A DNA stretch of 64,000 nt from Mycolicibacterium komanii (lineage in GTDB: Bacteria > Actinomycetota > Actinomycetes > Mycobacteriales > Mycobacteriaceae): NCBI RefSeq assembly GCF_001050035.1, contig NZ_CVTA01000055.1, forward strand, positions 1-64,000, given 5' to 3'. Below, piece after piece: positions 20,862-29,948 of the stretch (positions within the stretch are counted from its first letter, which is position 1; the number at the start of each line of letters is the position of its first letter). The notes below the pieces were generated by a model. That model saw nothing but the letters and a program-made list of their open reading frames with translations, was not told the DNA's origin and searched no databases. A program made the position numbers and the translations under genes.

Positions 20862-21635
20862 ATGCAGATGCGGATGGCCACCTTCAACATCTTGCACGGG
20901 CGCAGCGTGCACGACGGGCTGGTTCACCGGGATCGCCTCGTGCAGGCCGTCCGGGAGCTCGACGCCGATGTCCTGGCTTTGCAGGAAGTCGACCTCGACC
21001 AGCCGCGCTCGGGGATGTCCGACCTGACCGCGGTCGCCGCCGAGGCAATGGGCGCGGTGAGTCACCGCTTCGTCGCCGCGATCTCGGGCACACCGGGCGC
21101 CACGTGGATGGCGGCCACCGGCGACGAGCAGCCGGGCACCGCGGCCTACGGCATCGCGCTGCTGTCGCGGTTTCCCGCGGAGTCGTGGCAGGTGCTGCGG
21201 CTGCCGCGGATCCCGGTGCGATTTCCGATGTACCTGCCCGGACCGAATCGGGTGAAGGTCGTCAACGAGGAGCCGCGCGCGGCGGTGGTCGGTCAGCTGA
21301 ACACGCCGCTGGGCCCGCTGACCGTCGCCAATACGCATCTGTCGTTCGTGCCGGGGTGGAATCGGATGCAGCTGCGGCGGCTGTTGCGCGACATGCGCGG
21401 CTTTCCGTCGCCGCGCGTGCTGATGGGCGATCTGAACATGGTGCCGCGGTCGGTCCGGCGGTGGACGCGTCTGCGTCCGCTCGCCGAGGCGATCACGTTC
21501 CCGTCCGACGAGCCCGATCGCCAACTCGACCACATCGTCACCGACGACCGCGGCCTGCGGGTGGAGCGGTGCTGCGCGCCGGAACTGCCGATCTCCGATC
21601 ACCGCGCCCTCGTCGTCGACATCTCCCGGGACTGA
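20862..21635 (+). CDS. Endonuclease/exonuclease/phosphatase (EEP) family hydrolase
   Basis: A 257-residue metal-dependent phosphoesterase. All family motifs are visible: ATFNILHG (Asn), LALQEVD (metal-binding Glu), VANTHLSF (Asn/His), LMGDLNMVP (catalytic Asp and Asn), LDHIVT and ISDHRALV (terminal catalytic His). No signal peptide or membrane helix. Members cleave nucleic acid, phosphoinositide or sphingomyelin; the substrate here is not readable from the sequence. It is divergent from the nucleotidyltransferase gene with 54 bases between. Confidence 0.9.
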   Translation: MQMRMATFNILHGRSVHDGLVHRDRLVQAVRELDADVLALQEVDLDQPRSGMSDLTAVAAEAMGAVSHRFVAAISGTPGATWMAATGDEQPGTAAYGIALLSRFPAESWQVLRLPRIPVRFPMYLPGPNRVKVVNEEPRAAVVGQLNTPLGPLTVANTHLSFVPGWNRMQLRRLLRDMRGFPSPRVLMGDLNMVPRSVRRWTRLRPLAEAITFPSDEPDRQLDHIVTDDRGLRVERCCAPELPISDHRALVVDISRD

Positions 21636-21693
21636 TCTGTTTCGACACCGCAGTTTCGATCACCGCCACCTCGGCCGCACGTAGGGTTTGGTT

Positions 21694-24600
21694 GTGCGGG
21701 TCATCTCGGCGGAGTCGACGGATCTGTTCGTCGGGCCCGCGGATGCGCCGCTGCAGATCGTGCGGGTGACCTACGCCGACGGTGCGGGCGAGGTGCGCGT
21801 CGACGGTGACGGCCTGACGGGTCATACCCGTACCGTCGCTGCGGACGGCAGCGTCGAGGTGGCAGTAGCGGTGACCGATCCGCGGCCCGGTGAGCGGCGG
21901 CCGGCGCGGGTCGCGACGGCCGACGGCATCACTCCGTTCGAGTTCACCGTCGCCGAGCCCGGCTGGACGATGTACATGATCAGCCACTTCCACTATGACC
22001 CGGTGTGGTGGAACACCCAGGCCGCGTACACCAGCGTGTGGAGCGAGGACCCGCCGGGCCGGTGCCGGCAGACCAACGGCTTCGATCTGGTCAGCGCCCA
22101 TCTCGAAATGGCCCGCCGGGAAACCGAATACAAGTTCGTGCTGGCGGAGGTCGACTACCTCAAGCCGTTCTGGGACACCCACCCCGAGGACCGCGACGAC
22201 CTGCGCCGCTTCCTCGCCGAGGGGCGCGTCGAGATCATGGGCGGAACGTACAACGAGCCGAACACCAACCTCACCAGTCCCGAAACGACCATCCGAAACT
22301 TCGTGCACGGCATCGGTTTTCAGCGCGACGTGCTCGGGGCCGAGCCGGCGACCGCCTGGCAACTCGACGCGTTCGGCCATGACCCGCAGTTTCCGGGCAT
22401 GGCCGCAGACGCCGGGCTGACGTCGAGCTCGTGGGCCCGCGGCCCGCACCATCAGTGGGGCCCGATGGCCGACGGCGGCGACCCCGAGCGCATGCAGTTC
22501 TCCAGCGAATTCGAATGGCTCGCTCCGTCGGGGCGCGGGCTGCTGACGCATTACATGCCCGCCCATTACGCGGCAGGCTGGTGGATGGATTCGGCGCCGA
22601 CGCTGCAGGCCGCCGAAGACGAGACCTATCGACTGTTCACGTCGCTGAAGAAGGTGGCGCTGACCCGCAACGTGCTGCTGCCGGTCGGCACCGATTACAC
22701 GCCACCGAACAAGTGGGTCACCGAGATTCACCGGGACTGGAACGCCCGCTACACCTGGCCCCGGTTCGTGTGTGCGCTGCCCAGGGAATTCTTCGCCGCG
22801 GTGCGCGACGAACTGAACGAGCGGGGTGTCGAGGCGTCGCCGCAGACGCGGGACATGAACCCGATCTACACCGGTAAGGACGTCTCCTACATCGACACCA
22901 AGCAGGCCAACCGGGCGGCCGAGGACGTCGTGCTCGACGCCGAGAAGTTCGCGGTGTTCGCGGGGCTTCTCGGTGGCGCGACGTATCCCCAGGCGGCGTT
23001 GGCCAAGGCCTGGGTGCAGCTTGCCTATGGCGCGCACCACGACGCGATCACCGGTTCGGAGTCCGACCAGGTGTATCTCGACCTGTTGACCGGCTGGCGC
23101 GACGCCTGGGAGTTGGGTATGGCGGCGCGCGACAGCGCGCTGGCCGTGCTGTCGGGTGCGGTCGAGGAGTCGGTCGTCGTGTGGAATCCGGTCGCGCACA
23201 AGCGGACCGACGTCGTCACCGCCCGCATCCCGGAATCGGTCGGGACGGTGCGGGTGGTCGACTGTGCGGGTGATGAGGTGCCTGCTCACGTCGAGCACGG
23301 GGGTCGCACGGCGACGTGGATTGCCCGTGATGTGCCGTCGCTGGGTTGGCGGTCGTATCGGCTCGAGGAAGCGGATGAGCCGGCCACTTGGGAAGCGGTG
23401 AGTGGTAACGAAATTGGAAACGAGTACTACCGGGTGCGGGTGGACCCGTCGCGGGGCGGCGCCGTCGATTCGCTCATCGAATCGGCGTCCGGCCGGTCGC
23501 TGATCGCTGACGGCGAGGTCGGCAACGAACTCGCGGTGTACGACGAGTACCCGGCCCACCCGCAGGCCGGGGAGGGGCCGTGGCACCTGCTGCCCAAGGG
23601 GCCGGTGGTGCGTTCCTCGGCGGCGGCGGCCACTGTGCAGGCTTATCGCGGAGCGCTCGGCGAGCGCCTGGTGGCCCACGGCGCGATCGGCGATGTGTTG
23701 CGTTACACGCAGGTTCTCACGCTGTGGCACGGTGTCGCCCGCGTCGACTGCCGGACGACGATCGACGAGTTCACGGGTGCCGACCGGTTATTACGGCTGC
23801 GCTGGCCGTGCGGGGTACCCGGCGCCATGCCGGTCAGCGAGGTCGGTGATGCGGTGATCGGACGCGGCTTCGCGCTGCTGCACGAAGGCGACGGCGATGC
23901 GGTCGACGCCGCGACGCATCCGTGGACGCTCGACAACCCGGCGTACGGGTGGTTCGGATTGTCGTCGGCGGTGCGCGTGCGGATCGGCGACGGCTGTCGC
24001 GCGGTGTCGGTTGCCGAGGTGGTCGCGCCGACCGAAGGTGCGTCCGCGGTGGCGCGACCGCTGATGGTTGCGCTCGCGCGCGCCGGGGTCACCGCCACGT
24101 GCAGCGGCGCCCGCAAGCCGCGCTACGGCGACCTCACGGTCGACTCGAACCTTCCCGACGCGCGGATCGCGCTCGGTGGCCCCGACCAGAACCGCTTCAC
24201 CGCAGACCTTCTCGAAGCCGTCGACGATGTCTATGCCGAGGAGGTGAAGCGACAGCTCGACGCAACCGGCGCGGCCAGGGTCTGGGTCCCGGCCGCCGCA
24301 GCGCTGACGAAGACCTGGGTGCCGAGCGCGGATCTGCGCGATGTGCGGGCGCTGCCGGTGCTGGTGCTGGCGGGGTCGGCGCTCGACGACGTCGTGGCAG
24401 GCGTGGTCGACGATCTGGCCGACTGGGAGATCGTCGTCGAGCAGGCCGCGCCGACAGATGTGCATCCGTTCGAAAACCGTACGGTCGCGGTGCTCAATCG
24501 CGGTCTACCAGGGTTCGCGGTCGAAGTGGACGGGACGCTGAACCTGTCTCTGATGCGATCGTGTACCGGATGGCCGTCGGGCACCTGGATCGATCCGCCG

Positions 24601-25863
24601 CGACGCACCGCACCCGACGGGTCCAACTTCCAGTTGCAGCACTGGACACACGTATTCGACTATGCGTTGGTCTCCGGGGACGGCGACTGGCGTCGTGCCG
24701 GGATACCCGCTCACAGCGCCGAGTTCTCGGCCCCCCTGCTGGCGGTGACGAACGAAACGGGGGAGGCGGGGGCCCTGCCCTCGTCGGGTTCGTTGCTGGA
24801 GATCGAGCCTGCGGGCTCGGTGCGGCTCGGCGCCCTCAAAGCCGCGGGCAATCCGTTGGCCGAAGGCAGCGCGCGTCCCGTTCACCCGTCGGACGGTGTC
24901 GCGATGCGACTGGTCGAAACCACCGGAGCGACAAGCGAAGTCACGGTCACCTCGGGGCTGCGCCGAATATCCGCCGCGATCCGGGTGGACCTGCTCGAGC
25001 GACCGCGCGTTCAGGAGGTCACCCCGGACGGGTTGTCGTTGCACGGCTTCGAGATCGCCACCGTGTTGGCCCGGTTCAACCTGCCACGGGTGCTGCAGGC
25101 CGACCATGCGGTGCTGGCGCCGGATGCCGAGGAGGCCCAGCCGCTCTACGCCCGGTACTGGCTGCACAACCGCGGTCCGGCGCCGCTCGGCGGGCTGCCC
25201 GCGGTGGCCCATCTCCATCCCCAACACGTGGTGATGTCGGATTCCCCTGTGCCGCTTCGGCTCACCGTCGCCAGCGACTGCTGCGACGAGATCCTGCACG
25301 GGCGGGTGCGGTTGCTGTGTCCGGACGGCTGGACCGCCGAACCTGCCGTGCTGCCGTTCATGCTGCCGCCCGGCGAACATCTCGACACCCGCGTGAGCGT
25401 GACACCGCCGGAAGGGGTGTCACCCGGCTTGTATCCGATACGGGCCGAACTCGCGCTGACGGGGGCGCACGTCTCGATCCCGCCTTCGTGGCGACAGGTG
25501 GTCGAGGACGTCTGCGTCGTCGCGGTCGATGCGCCGCCGGACGACACCCTGCTGCGGCTCGTCAGTGGACCGGAGCCCGTCGACGTGGTCGCCGGTCAGT
25601 CGGGACGGTTGGCGGTCACCGTCGCTACCGACGCCTACGCCGACATCGCCGTCGAAGCGCACCTGATCAGCCCATGGGGTACGTGGGAGTGGTTGCGCCC
25701 CGCGGTATCCGGCGTCGAACTGGCCGCGCGCGGCACCGCCGAGATCGAGTTCGACGTCGCACCGCCGGCCTGGGTAAAGCCGGGGAATTGGTGGGCGCTG
25801 GTCCGGTTGGCCGCTGCCGGACAGCTGGTGTACTCGCCTGCAGTGAAGGTGGCGGTTCGGTGA
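21694..25863 (+). CDS. Alpha-mannosidase, glycoside hydrolase family 38
   Basis: Hydrolyses alpha-linked mannose; positional equivalent of Rv0648. The product is about 1389 residues, longer than many family members, with no signal peptide. Seen: the GH38 zinc and substrate motif ISHFHYDPVWWNTQ (about residues 97-110), the nucleophile region TAWQLDAFGHDPQF, and the third zinc-His region in AYGAHHDAITGSE. C-terminal beta-sandwich domains follow, ending in an NEW-type immunoglobulin-like part. The GTG at 21694 is preferred over a TTG two codons earlier. The stop overlaps the next gene's GTG by 3 bases (GTGA). Mannosylated glycolipids or glycoproteins of the envelope are plausible substrates. Confidence 0.93.
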   Translation: MRVISAESTDLFVGPADAPLQIVRVTYADGAGEVRVDGDGLTGHTRTVAADGSVEVAVAVTDPRPGERRPARVATADGITPFEFTVAEPGWTMYMISHFHYDPVWWNTQAAYTSVWSEDPPGRCRQTNGFDLVSAHLEMARRETEYKFVLAEVDYLKPFWDTHPEDRDDLRRFLAEGRVEIMGGTYNEPNTNLTSPETTIRNFVHGIGFQRDVLGAEPATAWQLDAFGHDPQFPGMAADAGLTSSSWARGPHHQWGPMADGGDPERMQFSSEFEWLAPSGRGLLTHYMPAHYAAGWWMDSAPTLQAAEDETYRLFTSLKKVALTRNVLLPVGTDYTPPNKWVTEIHRDWNARYTWPRFVCALPREFFAAVRDELNERGVEASPQTRDMNPIYTGKDVSYIDTKQANRAAEDVVLDAEKFAVFAGLLGGATYPQAALAKAWVQLAYGAHHDAITGSESDQVYLDLLTGWRDAWELGMAARDSALAVLSGAVEESVVVWNPVAHKRTDVVTARIPESVGTVRVVDCAGDEVPAHVEHGGRTATWIARDVPSLGWRSYRLEEADEPATWEAVSGNEIGNEYYRVRVDPSRGGAVDSLIESASGRSLIADGEVGNELAVYDEYPAHPQAGEGPWHLLPKGPVVRSSAAAATVQAYRGALGERLVAHGAIGDVLRYTQVLTLWHGVARVDCRTTIDEFTGADRLLRLRWPCGVPGAMPVSEVGDAVIGRGFALLHEGDGDAVDAATHPWTLDNPAYGWFGLSSAVRVRIGDGCRAVSVAEVVAPTEGASAVARPLMVALARAGVTATCSGARKPRYGDLTVDSNLPDARIALGGPDQNRFTADLLEAVDDVYAEEVKRQLDATGAARVWVPAAAALTKTWVPSADLRDVRALPVLVLAGSALDDVVAGVVDDLADWEIVVEQAAPTDVHPFENRTVAVLNRGLPGFAVEVDGTLNLSLMRSCTGWPSGTWIDPPRRTAPDGSNFQLQHWTHVFDYALVSGDGDWRRAGIPAHSAEFSAPLLAVTNETGEAGALPSSGSLLEIEPAGSVRLGALKAAGNPLAEGSARPVHPSDGVAMRLVETTGATSEVTVTSGLRRISAAIRVDLLERPRVQEVTPDGLSLHGFEIATVLARFNLPRVLQADHAVLAPDAEEAQPLYARYWLHNRGPAPLGGLPAVAHLHPQHVVMSDSPVPLRLTVASDCCDEILHGRVRLLCPDGWTAEPAVLPFMLPPGEHLDTRVSVTPPEGVSPGLYPIRAELALTGAHVSIPPSWRQVVEDVCVVAVDAPPDDTLLRLVSGPEPVDVVAGQSGRLAVTVATDAYADIAVEAHLISPWGTWEWLRPAVSGVELAARGTAEIEFDVAPPAWVKPGNWWALVRLAAAGQLVYSPAVKVAVR

Positions 25864-26423
25864 GCCACCCGTGGGCCGGCGTCGCGGCGACGGTGGACGG
25901 AGTGCCGGTGTCGCTGGATGAGGTCGACGCGCGCGAATCGTCGCTGCGTGGTTCGCGGATCGCCTCCGCCCTGCCGCGGCCCGGCACCAGCGAAGGCCGG
26001 CAGCTGCGGCGCTGGCTGACTCAGCTCCTGGTCGCCGAACGTGTCTTGGCCGTTGAGGCCGCGGCGCGGGGATTGCACGCCGACGGCGCGCCCACCGAAG
26101 CGGAGGTACTGCCGGATATGACCGTGCGGATGGAGATCGGCAGCGTGGCGGCATCGGTGCTTGCCGACCCGCTGGCCCGTGCGGTGTTCGCGGAGTTGAC
26201 GGCCTCTGTTGACGTCAGTGATGACCAGGTGGCGTCGTACCGGCAACGAAACCCGTTGCGCTTCAACACCACAGCGGAAGTCGCCGAGCATCTGCGAGCC
26301 GCCGCGCGCCGTCGGACCTTCCGGCTCTGGCTGGATGCACGGTGTGCGGCGGGCGTGCGGCTCGCGCCCGGATACGAACACCCCGGCGACCCGCGACAAC
26401 CCGACAACACCCACCGGCACTGA
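25860..26423 (+). CDS. Conserved protein at the fabD2 (Rv0649) position, SurA-N/parvulin-like
   Basis: A 187-residue protein translationally coupled to the mannosidase (GTGA overlap) and to the ROK kinase (TGATG overlap). The equivalent M. tuberculosis gene is named fabD2, but the malonyl-transferase elbow GHSxG is not visible here. Instead the N-terminus, AATVDGVPVSLDEVDARESSLR, looks like the opening of SurA_N/PpiC-type chaperones (a strand with V-D/N-G-x-P/I followed by a helix). The rest is helical with LRRWLTQLLVAERVLAVEA and DVSDDQVASYRQRNP, also SurA-like. No signal peptide is visible. Function unknown; a helper of the mannosidase is an inference from the operon. Confidence 0.8.
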   Translation: MSHPWAGVAATVDGVPVSLDEVDARESSLRGSRIASALPRPGTSEGRQLRRWLTQLLVAERVLAVEAAARGLHADGAPTEAEVLPDMTVRMEIGSVAASVLADPLARAVFAELTASVDVSDDQVASYRQRNPLRFNTTAEVAEHLRAAARRRTFRLWLDARCAAGVRLAPGYEHPGDPRQPDNTHRH

Positions 26424-27334
26424 TGGCCGATCTCACCCTCGCGCTCGATGTCGGCGGCACAAAGATCGCCGTCGGCCTCGTCGACGACGCGGGCACGCTG
26501 GTACACCAGGCGAAGTTGCCGACACCCCGTGGTGACGCGGAAACGATCTGGGCGGTGGCGGATTCGCTCATCACCGAGGCGCTGGCCACTGCGGGCGGGC
26601 GGGTCCGCGGCGCGGGGATCGCCTCGGCCGGGCCGATCGACCTGGCGGCGGGCACCGTGAGTCCGATCAACATCACCGCGTGGCAACGCTTTCCGATCGT
26701 CGAACGGGTGTCGATGGCCGTCGGATCCCCGGCGCGCCTCGCCGGCGACGGCTTGTGCATGGCGATGGGAGAGCACTGGCGCGGTGCGGGCCGCGGCGCC
26801 GACTTCCTGCTCGGGATGGTGGTGTCGACCGGTGTCGGCGGCGGGCTGGTGCTCGACGGCGCGCCCTACGACGGCCGGACCGGCAACGCCGGGCACGTCG
26901 GACACGTCGTCGTGGACCCGGATGGTGCGCCGTGCACATGCGGCGGGCGCGGCTGCGTGGAGACCATCGCTGCGGGCCCGCGGATGGCGCAGTGGGCGCG
27001 CGAGCACGGGTGGGATGCGCCCGCCGAAGCCGACGCCAAGGAGCTAGCCGACGCGGCCAACGCCGGAGACCCCGTCGCCCTTCGGGCGTTCCGACGGGGT
27101 GCGGTGGCCGTGGGGGCGATGATCGCGGCGGTCGGCGCGGTGTGCGACCTGGACCGCGTCGCGATCGGCGGCGGCGTGGCCAAGTCCGGGGCGCTGCTAT
27201 TCGACCCCGTCCGGGAAGCTCTCGCGTCCTATGCCGGGCTGGACTTCATTCGTGGGGTGCAGGTGGTGCCCGCCGAGCTCGGGGGTGACGCGGGCCTGGT
27301 CGGCGCGGCCGCTCTATTACGCGAGAAGACGTAA
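26423..27334 (+). CDS. ROK-family sugar kinase
   Basis: Phosphorylates a hexose or N-acyl hexosamine with ATP; positional equivalent of Rv0650. The 303-residue protein has the phosphate loop LDVGGTKIAVG (8-18), the catalytic Asp in RLAGDGLCMA, the zinc site CTCGGRGCVE and the second ATP-binding segment VAIGGGVAKSG. The motif usually read GxxGExGH is GNAGHVGH here, with His in place of the sugar-contacting Glu. The ATG overlaps the previous stop. Last gene of the mannosidase operon, so it may trap mannose or a derivative. Glucokinase activity should not be assumed. Confidence 0.92.
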   Translation: MADLTLALDVGGTKIAVGLVDDAGTLVHQAKLPTPRGDAETIWAVADSLITEALATAGGRVRGAGIASAGPIDLAAGTVSPINITAWQRFPIVERVSMAVGSPARLAGDGLCMAMGEHWRGAGRGADFLLGMVVSTGVGGGLVLDGAPYDGRTGNAGHVGHVVVDPDGAPCTCGGRGCVETIAAGPRMAQWAREHGWDAPAEADAKELADAANAGDPVALRAFRRGAVAVGAMIAAVGAVCDLDRVAIGGGVAKSGALLFDPVREALASYAGLDFIRGVQVVPAELGGDAGLVGAAALLREKT

Positions 27335-27678
27335 ACATGCTCTTCGCGGGTTTTCCGGGCAGGTTCGCGTCTGTCCCCTACTGGCGTGTGGGCCCTCGCC
27401 GGGAGACGTCGCCGCGTTTTGGCTGTTGGGCGGGCGGCAGGCTATTCTGAACGACGTTCCACCGAAGACCGTCGGTCACCGAGCAATCGGTTGAAGGTCC
27501 GGACGAATCTGTTGTTCTTCGCGCAAGCGGCTCATCAGATAACCCCGGCGGCCCACGCAGGAGGACGAGGCCAACGCTATTGCTGCGCCCCGACCTGTCT
27601 GCGTCGGGGCGTTCGTCGTTTCCGGCCCCGAAAGCCCTGCACTCCGGCCGATGGTCACCCATCCACGAGGAGGCATGC
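27335..27678 (+). promoter_or_regulatory. rplJ promoter and long leader with attenuator-like hairpin
   Basis: This 344-base gap holds the rplJL control region. A candidate promoter is TTGGCT (27419-27424), 18 bases, TATTCT (27443-27448), giving a leader of about 225 bases. The leader contains a CGCCCCGAC stem (27586-27594) pairing perfectly with GTCGGGGCG (27603-27611), followed by the T-rich TTCGTCGTTT: a terminator-like hairpin 68 bases before the rplJ ATG. Upstream of it, the region around 27461-27560 with CCGAAGACCGTCGG-type pairing is the likely L10(L12)4-binding structure of known L10 leaders. Ribosome-binding site GAGGAGG precedes the ATG. Confidence 0.6.
27586..27621 (+). terminator. 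Terminator-like hairpin in the rplJ leader
   Basis: Nine perfect base pairs (27586-27594 with 27603-27611) close an 8-base loop and are followed by TTCGTCGTTT. It sits inside the transcribed leader, well before the gene, as expected of an attenuator controlled by an alternative structure. Confidence 0.55.
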
Positions 27679-28206
27679 ATGGCCAAGGCTGACAAGGCCA
27701 CCGCGGTTGCCGACATCGCCGAGCAGTTCAAGGAGGCTTCGGCGACGCTCGTCACCGAGTACCGCGGGCTGACGGTGGCCAACCTCAAGGACCTGCGCCG
27801 TTCGCTCGGTGATTCCGCCACCTACACGGTCGCCAAGAACACGCTGGTCAAGCGTGCCGCGGCGGAGGCGGGCATCGAGGGGCTCGACGAGTTGTTCGTC
27901 GGCCCCACCGCGATCGCGTTCGTCAAGGGCGAGGCCGTCGACGCCGCCAAGGCGATCAAGAAGTTCGCCAAGGACAACAAGGCCCTCGTCATCAAGGGCG
28001 GCTATATGGACGGCCGCCCGCTGAGCGTGTCCGAGGTCGAGCGCATCGCCGACTTGGAGTCGCGCGAGGTGCTGCTGGCCAAGATGGCCGGCGCGATGAA
28101 GGCGAACCTGTCCAAGGCCGCCGGTCTGTTCAACGCTCCGGCGTCGCAGGTCGCCCGGCTGGCCGCCGCTCTGCAAGAGAAGAAGGCCGGCGAAGAAGCC
28201 GCTTAA
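27679..28206 (+). CDS. rplJ: 50S ribosomal protein L10
   Basis: L10 anchors the L7/L12 stalk dimers to 23S rRNA and autogenously represses the rplJL operon. The 175-residue product starts [20 protein letters not shown] and has the conserved [16 protein letters not shown] and KNTLVKRAA segments, with the C-terminal helix that binds L12 ([15 protein letters not shown]). The ATG at 27679 has a GAGGAGG site; the in-frame extension to 27580 crosses the leader hairpin and is not coding. rplL follows after 66 bases. Confidence 0.98.
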   Translation: MAKADKATAVADIAEQFKEASATLVTEYRGLTVANLKDLRRSLGDSATYTVAKNTLVKRAAAEAGIEGLDELFVGPTAIAFVKGEAVDAAKAIKKFAKDNKALVIKGGYMDGRPLSVSEVERIADLESREVLLAKMAGAMKANLSKAAGLFNAPASQVARLAAALQEKKAGEEAA

Positions 28207-28272
28207 CCCACCCCGACCTGCGATTTGTCGCGCGCAGATCGCAACCAGATGTAAGTAAGGAAAGGACCAAAA

Positions 28273-28665
28273 ATGGCCAAGCTGTCCACCGACGAGCTGC
28301 TCGACGCGTTCAAGGAACTGACGCTGCTGGAGCTCTCCGAGTTCGTCAAGAAGTTCGAGGAGACCTTCGAGGTCACCGCCGCTGCCCCGGTCGCCGTCGC
28401 GGCTGCCGGCCCCGCCGCCGGTGGTGCCCCCGCCGAGGCCGCCGAGGAGCAGTCCGAGTTCGACGTCATCCTTGAGGGTGCCGGCGACAAGAAGATCGGC
28501 GTCATCAAGGTCGTCCGCGAGATCGTTTCCGGGCTGGGCCTCAAGGAGGCCAAGGACCTCGTCGACGGCGCTCCCAAGCCGCTGCTCGAGAAGGTCGACA
28601 AGGCTGCCGCCGACGACGCCAAGGCCAAGCTCGAGGCCGCGGGCGCGACGGTCACCGTCAAGTAA
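28273..28665 (+). CDS. rplL: 50S ribosomal protein L7/L12
   Basis: L7/L12 forms the flexible multimeric stalk that recruits translational GTPases such as EF-G and EF-Tu, both encoded later in this window. The 130-residue acidic protein has the N-terminal dimerisation helix ([20 protein letters not shown]), an Ala/Pro hinge (about 37-58) and the C-terminal factor-binding domain with [29 protein letters not shown] lies before the ATG. Confidence 0.98.
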   Translation: MAKLSTDELLDAFKELTLLELSEFVKKFEETFEVTAAAPVAVAAAGPAAGGAPAEAAEEQSEFDVILEGAGDKKIGVIKVVREIVSGLGLKEAKDLVDGAPKPLLEKVDKAAADDAKAKLEAAGATVTVK

Positions 28666-28695
28666 CACCCCGCCGGCCAGTCCGGCGATACCACA

Positions 28696-28740
28696 ACTGT
28701 GGGGTCGATCCAGCAAATGGGTCGGCCCCACAGTCGTTTT
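28696..28740 (+). terminator. Intrinsic terminator of rplJL
   Basis: ACTGTGGGG (28696-28704) pairs perfectly with CCCCACAGT (28726-28734); the inner GATCC/GGGTC bases extend the stem with a wobble. CGTTTT follows. It ends the ribosomal unit 120 bases before mkl. Confidence 0.85.
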
Positions 28741-28859
28741 CCCGATGGGTCACAATCTGACCCCAGACACGTGTGGTGGCCTGCGGAGGTAGGCTACAGT
28801 GACTCAAGCCACAAGCGGGAAGACCTGTGGCGTGACGATGATTGGCGGAAGGATCTCGC

Positions 28860-29939
28860 GTGGGCATTGGTATCCAGATTGAGGGACTGACCAAGTCCTT
28901 CGGCCCCCAGCGAATCTGGGAGGACGTCACTTTCGACTTGCCGCCGGGTGAGGTCAGCGTTCTGCTCGGCCCCTCGGGTACCGGTAAATCCGTGTTCTTG
29001 AAGTCCCTCATCGGGCTGCTGCGCCCCGAGCGCGGCAAGATCATCGTCGACGGCACCGACGTGATCCAGTGCACCGCCAAAGAGCTCTACGAGATCCGCA
29101 CGCTGTTCGGCGTGATGTTCCAGGACGGCGCGCTCTTCGGCTCGATGAGCCTCTACGACAACACCGCTTTCCCCTTGCGTGAGCACACCAAGAAGAAGGA
29201 AAGCGAGATCCGCCAGATCGTCATGGAGAAGCTCGAGCTGGTCGGTCTGGCCGGCGACGAGAACAAGTTCCCCGGCGAGATCTCCGGTGGTATGCGCAAG
29301 CGTGCCGGCCTGGCCCGCTCGCTGGTGCTCGACCCGCAGATCATCCTCTGCGACGAGCCCGACTCGGGTCTGGACCCGGTTCGTACCGCCTACCTGAGCC
29401 AGCTGCTCATCGACATCAACGCGCAGATCGACTGCACGATCCTCATCGTGACCCACAACATCAACATCGCCCGCACCGTGCCCGACAACATGGGCATGCT
29501 GTTCCGCAAGCACCTGGTGATGTTCGGGCCGCGTGAAGTGCTGTTGACCAGCGACGAGCCCGTCGTCCGGCAGTTCCTCAACGGTCGCCGTATCGGCCCG
29601 ATCGGCATGTCCGAGGAGAAGGACGAGTCGACGATGGCCGAAGAGCAGGCCATGATCGACGCCGGTCACCATGACGGTGGGGTCGAGGAGATCGAGGGTG
29701 TGCCGCCGCAGATCCAGGCGACGCCCGGTATGCCCGAGCGTCAGGCCGTCTTCCGCCGGCAGGCCCGGGTGCGCGAGATCATGCACACCCTGCCGCCCGC
29801 CGCGCAGGAAGCCATCCGCGAAGATCTCGAGGGCAGTAACCAGTCTTCGTCGAACCAGTTCGGCGACGCTCCGACGACCCGGCACCGCACGGTCGACGAC
29901 GAGGCGCCGACCGGCGCCATCCCGCGCGCGCAGCAGTAA
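28860..29939 (+). CDS. mkl: Mkl/MceG, ATP-binding subunit serving Mce lipid transporters
   Basis: The 359-residue ATPase powers the Mce family lipid and sterol importers, which lack their own ATPase genes in their operons. Seen: Walker A GPSGTGKS (37-44), Q-loop FGVMFQDGALF, the MlaF-type signature SGGMRKRAGLARSL, Walker B ILCDEPDSGLDP and H-loop VTHN. The C-terminal about 100 residues form an Mkl-specific tail rich in Glu, Gln and Pro. The GTG at 28860 has an AAGGA site and gives the same length as the M. tuberculosis protein (Rv0655). Confidence 0.95.
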   Translation: MGIGIQIEGLTKSFGPQRIWEDVTFDLPPGEVSVLLGPSGTGKSVFLKSLIGLLRPERGKIIVDGTDVIQCTAKELYEIRTLFGVMFQDGALFGSMSLYDNTAFPLREHTKKKESEIRQIVMEKLELVGLAGDENKFPGEISGGMRKRAGLARSLVLDPQIILCDEPDSGLDPVRTAYLSQLLIDINAQIDCTILIVTHNINIARTVPDNMGMLFRKHLVMFGPREVLLTSDEPVVRQFLNGRRIGPIGMSEEKDESTMAEEQAMIDAGHHDGGVEEIEGVPPQIQATPGMPERQAVFRRQARVREIMHTLPPAAQEAIREDLEGSNQSSSNQFGDAPTTRHRTVDDEAPTGAIPRAQQ

Positions 29940-29948
29940 GCCGCGACC

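Noticed and set aside
21538..23730. 730-residue frame antisense to the alpha-mannosidase and others at 28794-30890, 53485-55455 and 55882-58044
   Set aside because: Same shadow effect; no start context, no recognisable motif, and the plus-strand genes are certain.
23922..25859. In-frame extension of the fabD2-position gene to 23922
   Set aside because: Arg/Ala/Gly-rich shadow of the mannosidase; the GTG at 25860 overlapping the mannosidase stop is the natural start.
27515..27535. TCTTCGCGCAAGCGG shared with the element at 30212
   Set aside because: Fifteen identical bases occur in the rplJ leader, but the flanks do not match and no hairpin partner follows; chance or shared G+C motif is enough.
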